15,532 nt of DNA from Caryophanales bacterium UBA2289 (GTDB lineage Bacteria; Bacillota_I; Bacilli_A; Izemoplasmatales; Hujiaoplasmataceae), in contig DDWJ01000018.1 of the NCBI GenBank assembly GCA_002345505.1, positions 1-15,532 of the forward strand, read 5' to 3'. This document shows, piece by piece, positions 1-6,255 of the stretch; the stretch's first letter is position 1, and each line of letters begins with the position of its first letter. The position numbers were made by a program, and so were the translations under genes. Under the pieces are notes generated by a model. The model ran no database searches, was not told the origin of the DNA, and saw nothing but the letters and a program-made list of their open reading frames with translations.

Positions 1-23
1 TTTTAAATACAATTTCCTATTAA

Positions 24-52
24 ATAAAAAAAATAAGGCATAAATGCCTTAT
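24..52 (-). terminator. Intrinsic terminator of the GH16 remnant
   Basis: A perfect 9-bp stem, ATAAGGCAT at 33-41 against ATGCCTTAT at 44-52, with only two central bases. On the minus strand it is followed by a long T-rich run (complement of the A-run at 25-36). It overlaps the stop codon of the glycoside hydrolase remnant. Confidence 0.75.
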
Positions 53-522
53 AATTTTGATACCTCTACACTTTTGATAATAAACTCTTGCGGATAAACT
101 TTTGGATCAGGGTCTTTCCCTAACATCCCGCCAACAGCTAGATTCATAATAAAATAGTATGGATGATCGAAAGGCCATCCGGCCGGATCTTGATCAAATC
201 CGTTTTCGCCTTTTTCGTAGCGATTAACTTCCACGTCATCTAATAAATAAATCAGTTTATCTTCTTCCCAGATAAGTGAATATTTATGGAATCCTTCAGT
301 TATTTCTGGTCTAATAATGTCCTTATAGTATTGTTCTTTATTCCGGTGATTATATTTTTCAGTATGGATACATAATAATAACTTTCCAGGTTCTTTGCCC
401 GTATGTTCCATAATATCAATTTCACCACTTTTTGGCCAATAGCCATAACGGTTGGAATTATCAAAGAAGACATGAAATTCCGTCGTTTTACAAGAATCAC
501 GTTTTCCGGAATAAAACTCGAG
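49..522 (-). pseudogene. Truncated family 16 glycoside hydrolase (C-terminal half)
   Basis: This frame carries the hallmark of GH16 beta-glucanases/laminarinases: YWPKSGEIDIMEHTG at about 400-441, with the ExDxxE catalytic signature (nucleophile and acid/base glutamates) intact. It is followed by the usual late-domain blocks: an H-Y-S-L-I-W strand, then WPFDHPYYFIMNLAVGG, and a terminal strand ending PQEFIIKSVEVSKL. Family members hydrolyse beta-1,3/1,4-glucans or related polysaccharides and are normally secreted. Here an in-frame TAA at 523-525 closes the frame after about 20 poorly conserved codons. The first half of the jelly-roll domain, the signal peptide and any start with a Shine-Dalgarno site are missing. 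The only ATG (409-411) lies inside the catalytic motif, so a functional product is very unlikely. The break is about 145 bases from an IS3-family element, which may have been involved in the decay. The fold assignment is firm; calling it a pseudogene is inference from the truncation. Confidence 0.85.
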
Positions 523-649
523 TTAAATTTAATAGCTATTGGTTATAATCTAAAAAAATATCATAATAAGAAATTCCGATCGATCTAGTTAAAACTGAAT
601 AAGCTATGTTAAATTCTACTTCTTTTTAGAAGTCTATTTCCATATACAC

Positions 650-668
650 AAAAAGGCACTAACTATAG
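650..668. repeat. Left half of a stem-loop split by the IS element
   Basis: AAAAAGGCAC at 650-659 is the exact reverse complement of GTGCCTTTTT at 1983-1992 on the far side of the insertion sequence. Joining the flanks without the IS gives a 10-bp stem with A/T tails on both sides, the form of a bidirectional intrinsic terminator. It would have lain about 90 bases downstream of the guanylate-kinase-like gene. Confidence 0.5.
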
Positions 669-701
669 TGAACCCCATATAGTGGACACTAAATAAAAAA
701 G
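669..701 (+). repeat. Left terminal inverted repeat of the IS element
   Basis: It begins TGAACCCCATATAGTGGACA and runs through an A-rich tail to 701. It matches the complement of 1939-1971 at 28 of 33 positions; the mismatches are at repeat positions 8, 9, 10, 16 and 22. Confidence 0.85.
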
Positions 702-703
702 AG

Positions 704-737
704 CAAGATGTTAGTATTAAATTACTAGCATCTTTTT
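704..737 (+). terminator. Internal terminator at the left end of the IS
   Basis: AGATGTTAGTA (706-716) pairs over 11 bp, with one G-U, with TACTAGCATCT (723-733) across a six-base loop, followed directly by five T. It sits inside the left inverted repeat and upstream of the transposase start. It should stop transcripts entering from outside and so shield the transposase from external promoters. Confidence 0.7.
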
Positions 738-852
738 CTATTTAGACAGTAGATATGATATATTTATGAGTAAGAGAGCTTTTTGGATAACGAAGTTATC
801 AACAAAAAGCAAAAAGAGGCACGACATAAAAAAACATAAGGAGGATAAATTT

Positions 853-1143
853 ATGGCGAGCAAGGGACAAAAGTTTAAAATATATAGTGAAGAATTAAAA
901 GCCGAAGTAATCAAAGCAAAAGTTGAATTGGGTCATGGGTACAGATATCTATCAGAAAAGTATGAAATCCCTGAAGGCACAATCAATTCTTGGGTATATC
1001 ATTATCATCAAGATAGTAACAGAATAGTAGCAAAGAAGCGAGGTAGACCTAAGAAAGAAGAAAACATTGATTATAAGGAAAGGTATGAAATCTTAAAAAA
1101 GTTCCAAGAGTACTTGAAGGAGGTCGATCGAGAGAAAAAATAA
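853..1143 (+). CDS. IS3-family transposase OrfA
   Basis: A 96-residue basic helix-turn-helix protein that binds the element's ends as the N-terminal module of the transposase. The start is ATG 853, 8 bases after a perfect AAGGAGG (838-844). The open frame reaches back to an ATG at 766, but those 29 codons have no Shine-Dalgarno site and do not look like the family. The sequence begins MASKGQKFKIYSEELKAEVI and has the IS3 OrfA pattern: K-F..E.K, then an HTH around Y-L-S-E-K-Y-E-I-P-E-G-T-I-N-S-W-V, then a basic KKRGRPKKEE hinge and a coiled-coil-like C-terminus. Its last codons (GAG AAA AAA TAA) coincide with the frameshift site. It is expected to be made alone as a regulator and, after -1 frameshifting, as the N-terminus of OrfAB. 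Confidence 0.9.
   Translation: MASKGQKFKIYSEELKAEVIKAKVELGHGYRYLSEKYEIPEGTINSWVYHYHQDSNRIVAKKRGRPKKEENIDYKERYEILKKFQEYLKEVDREKK
1116..1140 (+). promoter_or_regulatory. Programmed -1 frameshift site with Shine-Dalgarno-like stimulator
   Basis: The A-run at 1135-1140 (G AAA AAA in the OrfA frame) directly precedes the OrfA stop. GAAGGAGGT at 1116-1124 lies about 10 bases upstream, the distance at which an internal anti-SD interaction stimulates -1 slippage in dnaX and several IS3 elements. Slipping back one base opens the OrfB frame, which reads EKITFITRYRSKYHIK before Met 1182. A hairpin on the 3' side was not found. Confidence 0.6.
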
Positions 1144-1181
1144 CATTCATCACTAGATATAGAAGCAAATACCATATTAAG

Positions 1182-1928
1182 TTGATGTGTGAAGTGTTAG
1201 ACATTAGCACTTCAACATACTATAAATATCGAAATACAGTTGATCCAGATTATCAAGATTACCTTATAATCAAAAAGATATTTGATAAGCACAAGAAAGT
1301 ATATGGCTATAGAAGAATAACTGAAGAACTAAAACAAGAGTACGGACTAGTCATGAATCATAAGAAAGTATTAAGGGTTATGAGTAAGTATGTCATCATG
1401 GCTAAATATATTAAAGATATTAAACCAAACTACAGTAAAAAATATATAGAAGAGCAATCTCAATCAGATCAGTTAAAGAGAAATTTCAAACAAAGAGGAT
1501 GGGTAACAGATATAACTTATCTGGCTTTGGCAAGACATGGTAAACGTGCTTATTTAAGTACAATCTTAGACCTAGAAACAAGAAATTGGATAGCTTATAA
1601 AATAAGTTATTACAACGATAATAAATTAGTTATGGATACTCTTAATGAAGCTATATATAAAACAAATGACCTGAATGGACTTGTACTCCATTCAGATCAA
1701 GGTTCTCAGTATCTTTCAACTGAATATAAAGTTATCTGCGAATCTAATGGCATTATCATATCTCATTCACGGAGAGGTAACCCTTTAGACAACGCAGTTA
1801 TCGAGAGTTTTCATTCTATTTTAAAGAAAGAAACTCTCTATAATAATGATATCACATCTTTAGATGAATATGTACAACTAGTCCATGAGTGGATGATTTT
1901 TTATAATACTATCCGTTTAAGAAATTAA
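1182..1928 (+). CDS. IS3-family transposase OrfB (DDE integrase domain)
   Basis: The catalytic half of the transposase. The N-terminal part is an HTH_21-type region (S-T-Y-Y-K-Y ... Y-G-Y-R-R-I), followed by the retroviral-integrase-like rve domain. The DDE triad is visible: Asp in WVTDITYL, Asp in LVLHSDQGSQY, and Glu in NPLDNAVIESFHSILKKE with the usual K/R seven residues later. The frame is open upstream through the slippery A-run, so the active protein is probably the OrfAB fusion; ATG 1182 marks only the first Met of the OrfB frame and has no convincing Shine-Dalgarno site. The protein stops at FYNTIRLRN, about 15-20 residues short of the usual 'SPxEYR' end. The stop lies 10 bases before the right inverted repeat, so the short tail looks native to this element rather than a truncation. 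Confidence 0.88.
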   Translation: MMCEVLDISTSTYYKYRNTVDPDYQDYLIIKKIFDKHKKVYGYRRITEELKQEYGLVMNHKKVLRVMSKYVIMAKYIKDIKPNYSKKYIEEQSQSDQLKRNFKQRGWVTDITYLALARHGKRAYLSTILDLETRNWIAYKISYYNDNKLVMDTLNEAIYKTNDLNGLVLHSDQGSQYLSTEYKVICESNGIIISHSRRGNPLDNAVIESFHSILKKETLYNNDITSLDEYVQLVHEWMIFYNTIRLRN

Positions 1929-1930
1929 AA

Positions 1931-1959
1931 AGTAGACACTTTTTTATTTTGTGTCTACT
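1931..1959. repeat. Subterminal hairpin at the right end of the IS
   Basis: A perfect 9-bp stem, AGTAGACAC (1931-1939) with GTGTCTACT (1951-1959), around an 11-base T-rich loop. The right arm is part of the terminal inverted repeat, so the OrfB 3' end carries an inverted copy of half the transposase binding site. With no following T-run it is not a clear terminator. Confidence 0.6.
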
Positions 1960-1971
1960 ATTAAGGGTTCA
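1939..1971 (-). repeat. Right terminal inverted repeat of the IS element
   Basis: Read on the minus strand from 1971 it begins TGAACCCTTAATAGTAGACA and matches the left end at 28 of 33 positions. Confidence 0.85.
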
Positions 1972-1992
1972 GTTCATAACGTGTGCCTTTTT
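1972..1992. repeat. Right half of the stem-loop split by the IS
   Basis: GTGCCTTTTT at 1983-1992 complements 650-659. The bases between each arm and the IS end (9 on the left, 11 on the right) would form the loop and a weak inner stem of the ancestral hairpin. Confidence 0.5.
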
Positions 1993-2008
1993 TGTTTGAT
2001 TTTAAAGA

Positions 2009-2025
2009 AAGAACCTGTAGTTCTT
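2009..2025 (-). terminator. Possible weak terminator after the guanylate-kinase-like gene
   Basis: AAGAAC (2009-2014) pairs with GTTCTT (2020-2025) around a five-base loop. On the minus strand the sequence after it is TCTTTAAAA, a poor T-tract, so termination here would be inefficient. The IS has displaced the better hairpin that once followed. Confidence 0.3.
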
Positions 2026-2083
2026 AAAAATCTTCTCAGATTTCTAATTCTTTACAGGCCCTTTATCTAGTATTTATAATATC

Positions 2084-2653
2084 TTAAAAAAGACTTAATT
2101 GTTTTCCGCAAAGTTTCTTTTTTTCAAGAATTTCTAAGTAACTAAAGTATATTTTGTCAGCTAATTCTGAAAGTGTTACTTCATTTGTATCGATTATCAA
2201 GTCTAGTCCAGAAATTTTCTTTAAATTGAATTCTTCTCGATCGGCTTTAATTCTTTTTTTAATATCATCAGGATAATCTTTTCTTAACTTCATTCTTTTG
2301 ATTCTTGTGCTCTCTTTAGTTTTCAAGAAAATAGCCACTATTTGGCAGTCGCTCTTTTCAAGAAAAGAATGTAAACCTTGAGGCTCTAAGATTATAAACT
2401 TGTCATCTGCTAGTTCGTTTTTAGGTGTGCCGTAAAAGTTGTTATTATACATGGCTGTCTCTAAAAAAAAGCCATCTTTTTTTAATTGACTGAATTTTGT
2501 TTTAGTTACAAAATGATAATCAAAACCATCTATTTCATTAATTCTTTTCTTTCTAGTTGTACACGTTACAACTCTAGAAATTGGATAGCGATTAATCATA
2601 ATTTTTGCTGATTCAGTTTTGCCTGAGGCACTAGGTCCAATTAGAACTAACAT
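2084..2653 (-). CDS. Divergent guanylate-kinase-like nucleotide kinase with C-terminal clamp-binding motif
   Basis: A 189-residue P-loop kinase of the guanylate kinase superfamily; canonical members phosphorylate GMP/dGMP with ATP. Visible motifs: Walker A GPSASGKT (6-13), the nucleotide-binding TTR with following basics (32-37), D-G-F-D-Y-H-F (42-48), FYGTP (73-77), and a lid helix with R-I-K-A-D-R-E-E (134-141). The usual E-I-D-x-x-G block is changed to I-L-E-P-Q-G (88-93), and overall it is more divergent than a housekeeping Gmk, so it may be a paralog with another role. The protein ends KQLSLF; QLSLF (185-189) fits the known QL(S/D)LF consensus for beta sliding-clamp binding. TAGGAGAT precedes ATG 2653 at good spacing, and an extended -10 promoter lies just upstream. 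It is a single-gene unit, divergent from the potassium channel gene. The superfamily is certain; substrate and clamp binding are not shown. Confidence 0.8.
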   Translation of the reverse strand: MLVLIGPSASGKTESAKIMINRYPISRVVTCTTRKKRINEIDGFDYHFVTKTKFSQLKKDGFFLETAMYNNNFYGTPKNELADDKFIILEPQGLHSFLEKSDCQIVAIFLKTKESTRIKRMKLRKDYPDDIKKRIKADREEFNLKKISGLDLIIDTNEVTLSELADKIYFSYLEILEKKKLCGKQLSLF

Positions 2654-2684
2654 ATTACTATCTCCTATTATTTTTTGTTAATTT

Positions 2685-2713
2685 ATTATACCAAAAATAT
2701 TTTAGTAATGAAA
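2685..2713 (-). promoter_or_regulatory. Promoter of the guanylate-kinase-like gene
   Basis: On the minus strand TGGTATAAT is an extended -10 (hexamer 2690-2685), with a weak TTTCAT -35 at 17-base spacing. The same TGGTATAATAAATT string occurs in the promoter of the hydrolase operon (7187-7200), which supports its use. Confidence 0.5.
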
Positions 2714-2748
2714 GTTTAAAGATAGAATTATCAATATTAAAAATCAAT

Positions 2749-2777
2749 TTGTAAAAATAGATGAAAAGTAGTATAAT
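2749..2777 (+). promoter_or_regulatory. Promoter of ktrB
   Basis: TTGTAA (2749-2754), a 17-base spacer and a perfect TATAAT (2772-2777), placed about 33 bases before the chosen start codon. Confidence 0.6.
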
Positions 2778-2810
2778 ATCACCGATATTTTGACATTAGG
2801 GAGTAACTAT

Positions 2811-4136
2811 ATGAAAAAACATAAATTATCACCCTTTGCTGTTGTAGCTATTAGTTTTTTAAGCATTATTCTGTTTGGAATGCTGCTTCTAAAACTTCCG
2901 TTTGCTACCAAAACGGGAGTTGATGCACTGTCTTGGGTAGATTCGCTATTCTTATCAACTTCTGCAGTTTGTGTAACTGGGTTATCAACTATTCCAAACA
3001 TTGCCGAGACTTTATCAATATTTGGTAAAATCGTTTTAGCTTTATTAATCCAAATAGGCGGTTTAGGAATAGTAACTATCGCAATATACGTTTTAGTTGT
3101 CTTGGGCATAAAAATTGGTGTTACTGAAAGATATGTATTAAAAGAGGCTTTGAATCAGCATCATCTAGGTGGAATGATTAAGTTGGTAAGATCAATCATA
3201 TTAACTAGTTTGGTAATAGAGGGGTTCGGTTTTATACTTAATTTCATTGTATTTATTCAAGATTTTGAGTTTATTAACGCCGTTGGCCATGCTGCCTTCC
3301 ATACAATCTCATCATTTAACAATGCTGGTTTCGACATTTTAGGCTCAACATCATTACAAGCTTACAGTGGGAATATCTTATTAAACATTAACACAATGTT
3401 GATGATAATTATTGGTGGTATTGGTTTTATTGTTATTAGAGATATTCTTGAAAAGAAGTCATGGAAAACCTTAAGTATCTACTCAAAAATCGTTATTAAA
3501 ACAACTTTAATCCTTATTGTTTTAGGCACTTTAGCAATTAAACTGTTTGAATATGATAACGTTACATGGTTAGAGGCAATATTCCAAAGTGTTACTACTA
3601 GAACTGCTGGTTTTTCTACAGTTAATATTAGCTTATTCTCATACACTACCTTAGTTGTAATAATGATGTTCATGTTTATCGGTGCTTCACCTAACTCAAC
3701 TGGTGGTGGTATCAAAACAACAACACTATTTATTATGTTTAAATCAATCACAAGTTTTCTTTCGGGGAAACCATTCATTACTCATAAAAGAAAAATTGAA
3801 GATCAAAATAAAAACAAAGCCTTTGTGGTTGCCATCCTAGCATTCTCCGTAACAATGTTTATGTTCTTAGTGGTTGCGACGATAGAAACTAAAAACACAA
3901 GTTATAACATGACGTTTATCGAAGTATTATTTGAAACATTTTCAGCTTTCGGTACAGTTGGTCTTTCCATGGGTATTACTCCTCATTTAATGCCAGCTTC
4001 AAAAGTGTTGTTGTCAATGTTAATGTTTGTTGGTAGACTTGGACCGATTACTATTTTTGGTATTATGAACAAAAACTGGGGTCATCCAGAGATTTCACAT
4101 ATAAATTATGCAACTGAAAGAGTTTTAGTCGGATAA
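2811..4136 (+). CDS. ktrB: KtrB/TrkH-type potassium uptake channel subunit
   Basis: A 441-residue membrane protein of the Trk/Ktr/HKT superfamily, the K+-translocating pore of a Ktr system. It shows the fourfold M1-P-M2 design with the four selectivity-filter loops: CVTGL (54-58), FNNAGF (169-174), TRTAGF (263-268) and GTVGLS (381-386), each with the critical glycine. It also has the flexible intramembrane gate loop GASPNSTGGGIKTTT (291-305) and the conserved M-F-V-G-R-L-G-P (405-412). The frame opens at TTG 2790, but ATG 2811 is preceded by AGGGAG at 8-base spacing and gives the expected short basic N-terminus. Length and the Gly-rich gate point to KtrB rather than the longer TrkH. The regulatory RCK subunit (KtrA/KtrC) is not in this window and must be encoded elsewhere. 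The gene is monocistronic between its own promoter and a strong terminator. Confidence 0.93.
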   Translation: MKKHKLSPFAVVAISFLSIILFGMLLLKLPFATKTGVDALSWVDSLFLSTSAVCVTGLSTIPNIAETLSIFGKIVLALLIQIGGLGIVTIAIYVLVVLGIKIGVTERYVLKEALNQHHLGGMIKLVRSIILTSLVIEGFGFILNFIVFIQDFEFINAVGHAAFHTISSFNNAGFDILGSTSLQAYSGNILLNINTMLMIIIGGIGFIVIRDILEKKSWKTLSIYSKIVIKTTLILIVLGTLAIKLFEYDNVTWLEAIFQSVTTRTAGFSTVNISLFSYTTLVVIMMFMFIGASPNSTGGGIKTTTLFIMFKSITSFLSGKPFITHKRKIEDQNKNKAFVVAILAFSVTMFMFLVVATIETKNTSYNMTFIEVLFETFSAFGTVGLSMGITPHLMPASKVLLSMLMFVGRLGPITIFGIMNKNWGHPEISHINYATERVLVG

Positions 4137-4142
4137 AATAAA

Positions 4143-4176
4143 AAAGTCAGGATATCTAATCCTGACTTTGTTTTTT
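4143..4176. terminator. Bidirectional terminator between ktrB and the hydrolase operon
   Basis: AAAGTCAGGAT (4143-4153) pairs perfectly over 11 bp with ATCCTGACTTT (4159-4169) around a five-base loop. Six T follow on the plus strand and TTTTTTATTTT on the minus strand, so it can end both converging transcripts. Between it and the DUF6320 stop, 4177-4281 holds no further feature. Confidence 0.85.
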
Positions 4177-4281
4177 GGTCAATATTTAGCTTTATTATTA
4201 TTTTTTATATTTTGCCACTAAACTTAACTTCTTGCCCAAAACAAAAGGATTTGCAAATGTTAAAATATTAAATAATACTTA

Positions 4282-4953
4282 CTATGCATGAAATCTTTTT
4301 TTGATTTCATCTTTTATTGATTTAGGGAAAAAGAAGATAATAAACAATAAAATTGATACCGCTAAAGCAAATGCCATGATTGCCGGCCAAGGTTCAGTGA
4401 TGACTTTTACAAACAATAAAATTATTGGCACCAAAGATAGAATCACGATTGTTAGAAGATATAAAATGTAGTCTCGATAATCGATTCTTTTGATCAAAAT
4501 GACTCCCGAGATTGCCAAATTACAAGTGAACAGCAACAGTGGCATTATATAATTATACGACCAACCTTCTTGTAGAGTTGCTTGATCAATCAAAACCAAT
4601 AATCCAATTAAAAGCGAGGTTAAGAAAGCCAACTTAAAAGCAATATTTTGTTTAGAAAATACTCCAACACTAATTAATACCCAGAAATAGAATGTACTTC
4701 CAATAGGGATTAAAGACCACCATTTACCATTGAATGTTGCTAGGTTTATTATCAAAAGAATAATTATTGATACTATTGTAACAAAAAATATAATCTTTTT
4801 GGTTAAAGGATAAATTTTTCGGTTTATTGATACATACTCTGGATATTTCTCAATTATACTTTTATTTTGTTCGCCTTCTAAAACCTGTTGACAGAGCGGA
4901 CAATAATTATTATTCGTATCAATTGATATTTTACATTTATCACAATATTTCAT
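4282..4953 (-). CDS. DUF6320-type zinc-ribbon membrane protein
   Basis: A 223-residue protein with an N-terminal zinc ribbon (CDKC at 4-7 and CPLC at 18-21), a short soluble linker, then about six hydrophobic helices and a basic cytoplasmic tail (FFPKSIKDEIKKRF). The arrangement and pattern match what I know as DUF6320, whose function is unknown. The start is ATG 4953: GGAGG (4967-4963) lies 9 bases upstream, inside the end of the preceding acetyltransferase gene. An in-frame ATG at 4971 would overlap that gene and place the ribosome site inside the coding sequence. The stop codon of the acetyltransferase is one base from this start, so translation is almost certainly coupled. The zinc ribbon could mediate contact with a partner or nucleic acid, and the helices place the complex at the membrane. 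The role is inferred only from context. It is the last gene of the operon. Confidence 0.75.
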   Translation of the reverse strand: MKYCDKCKISIDTNNNYCPLCQQVLEGEQNKSIIEKYPEYVSINRKIYPLTKKIIFFVTIVSIIILLIINLATFNGKWWSLIPIGSTFYFWVLISVGVFSKQNIAFKLAFLTSLLIGLLVLIDQATLQEGWSYNYIMPLLLFTCNLAISGVILIKRIDYRDYILYLLTIVILSLVPIILLFVKVITEPWPAIMAFALAVSILLFIIFFFPKSIKDEIKKRFHA

Positions 4954-4954
4954 A

Positions 4955-6253
4955 TTAATATTCCTCCACATAATTGCTTTCGACTTCGATATCGAAACCT
5001 AGATTAGTGAAATGACGGAAAAACTCTCTTTCAATTGTTGTTTCGACAATGGATCGAGTAAAAGTTACTTTAAGACGATCTCTAAAAGAGATGATAGAAC
5101 AATTCACAGTATTATATTTTCCTGCATATACAGCTGCAGTAACATCTACAACATATGGTTCCATTGATTCTGGAAAATCAACTTTACCGATGTTTGTTAA
5201 GCTCATAGTATTAAGTTTCATTCCTAACATGTTATAACCTATTTTTAAAGCATATTTCTTTAGAATGTAAGGTGTGAAACGAAGAAATACATTTTTCTCA
5301 AAAGCTACGTTTTCACTCATCTTTCTGATTAATTCCGACTTAGTCATACCTTTCTCGAATTGCTCTTTAACTAGAACCTTTAGTTCTTCAAAAGTTATGT
5401 CATCTTCGGTCATTACCATATTGCTCTTAACAAAATTGGAAAAATTACGTAAAGTATTTGATGGGAAATGTTTTCTTAAGTTTACAGGTACGAAAATTTT
5501 TACTGGTGCTTGGTTACTTTTAATATGGCCACGGTATTGAATCTGAGTTACATAAATAGTGTACATCATCAAAGCTGCGAAATACTCCGTCATGGTTAAA
5601 CCATTTTCTCTTGTCAGATTAATCATTGCCTGAGTTGACATGTTTCCAGAAATTAAACCAGTTAAATCTTCCGCTAAAGGCGTACCTTTAATTCTATATG
5701 CCCTTTGTTCTGGAACATGCTTACGGTTTTTTCTGTCATAGAACTTAGAATTAGCATCTTCGTACTCTTCCATACTTGGTCTTTGATTTTTGGTTGGAAC
5801 CAAATTATCCGGTTTAATATCTTTTCCGGTTAAAACTAAATATTCATAAGTTATGGCTTTTAAGAGCATTATAACTCCTGCGCCATCTGCTAAAGAATGG
5901 AACATTTCTATTACTATGTCTTGATTTCTATACATGACTCTAAATAAATAGCCGTTATTCTTCTTAGGATTTATTTCCCCACAGACATAATGTTTTAATT
6001 CTTCGACACAAAAAGGCTTAGAGTTATAGTCAAAATAACTCCAAAAGAACCCTTTTTTCAGTTTTACTTTAAACATTGGATACCTAGCTAAAATTGCGTC
6101 TACAGCTAACTGTAACAAATCCTTGTCAATAACTTCTGTTAGACTGACCGCAACCCGAAAAACATTAGTTTCTCGATGATTAGATACTTCTGGAAAAATT
6201 TTACCCGAATTATCTAATCTAAACCAAGTATCATAACTTGATTCTTTATTCAT
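4955..6253 (-). CDS. Alcohol acetyltransferase / condensation-domain-like acyltransferase
   Basis: A 432-residue enzyme of the CoA-dependent acyltransferase (BAHD/condensation) fold, resembling bacterial proteins annotated as alcohol acetyltransferase. The active-site motif HxxxDG is present as HSLADG (H119-G124), preceded by the expected beta strand (D-I-V-I-E-M-F) and followed by the helix G-V-I-M-L-L-K-A-I. In the second half N-M-L-G-M-K-L-N-T-M-S-L-T-N-I-G and A-V-Y-A-G-K-Y-N correspond to the partner-domain bridge. It has no signal peptide and no transmembrane helix, so it is probably cytosolic. The start is ATG 6253, preceded by GAGGG; the longer frame from 6301 would overlap the hydrolase by 46 bases without a ribosome site. 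It sits 2 bases after the hydrolase stop and 1 base before the DUF6320 start. It most likely moves an acyl group from acyl-CoA to an alcohol, amine or carrier; the substrate is unknown. Confidence 0.78.
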   Translation of the reverse strand: MNKESSYDTWFRLDNSGKIFPEVSNHRETNVFRVAVSLTEVIDKDLLQLAVDAILARYPMFKVKLKKGFFWSYFDYNSKPFCVEELKHYVCGEINPKKNNGYLFRVMYRNQDIVIEMFHSLADGAGVIMLLKAITYEYLVLTGKDIKPDNLVPTKNQRPSMEEYEDANSKFYDRKNRKHVPEQRAYRIKGTPLAEDLTGLISGNMSTQAMINLTRENGLTMTEYFAALMMYTIYVTQIQYRGHIKSNQAPVKIFVPVNLRKHFPSNTLRNFSNFVKSNMVMTEDDITFEELKVLVKEQFEKGMTKSELIRKMSENVAFEKNVFLRFTPYILKKYALKIGYNMLGMKLNTMSLTNIGKVDFPESMEPYVVDVTAAVYAGKYNTVNCSIISFRDRLKVTFTRSIVETTIEREFFRHFTNLGFDIEVESNYVEEY

Positions 6254-6255
6254 AA

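Larger units (their letters stand above)
669..1971 (+). mobile_element. IS3-family insertion sequence (IS150-like), 1303 bp, apparently complete
   Basis: The element starts TGAACCCC and ends GGGTTCA, bounded by 33-bp terminal inverted repeats with 28 of 33 positions matching. Inside are the usual two overlapping transposase frames, OrfA (853) and OrfB in the -1 frame, a frameshift window and an internal hairpin terminator near the left end. The size and the TG...CA ends are typical of the IS3 family. I see no 3-5 bp target duplication: the left flank ends ATAG and the right flank begins GTTC. Loss of the duplication, or recombination between copies after insertion, would explain this. Confidence 0.9.

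Noticed and set aside
403..588. Plus-strand ORF across the GH16 remnant
   Set aside because: It lies antisense to a clearly recognisable GH16 catalytic motif, has no ribosome site and resembles no family.
618..633. ACTTCT-TTTT-AGAAGT hairpin as a terminator
   Set aside because: The stem is only six bases and no T-run follows on either strand.
650..668. IS ends placed at the outer AAAAAGGCAC/GTGCCTTTTT repeats
   Set aside because: The bases between these arms and TGAACC are unlike on the two sides (9 and 11 bases), while TG...CA at 669/1971 gives a continuous 33-bp repeat of IS3 form.
786..800. Short palindrome GATAAC-GAA-GTTATC as a transposase operator
   Set aside because: A six-base arm is expected by chance in AT-rich DNA, and there is no clear promoter beside it.
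766..852. N-terminal extension of OrfA from ATG 766
   Set aside because: No ribosome site precedes 766, the residues do not fit IS3 OrfA, and a perfect AAGGAGG stands in front of ATG 853.
1929..1971. Truncation of OrfB by loss of the right IS end
   Set aside because: OrfB ends early, but the right inverted repeat follows within 10 bases and is complete, so no sequence seems to be missing.
4177..4281. Small gene or RNA between the terminator and the DUF6320 stop
   Set aside because: The stretch is AT-rich, with no start signal, hairpin or promoter I can support.
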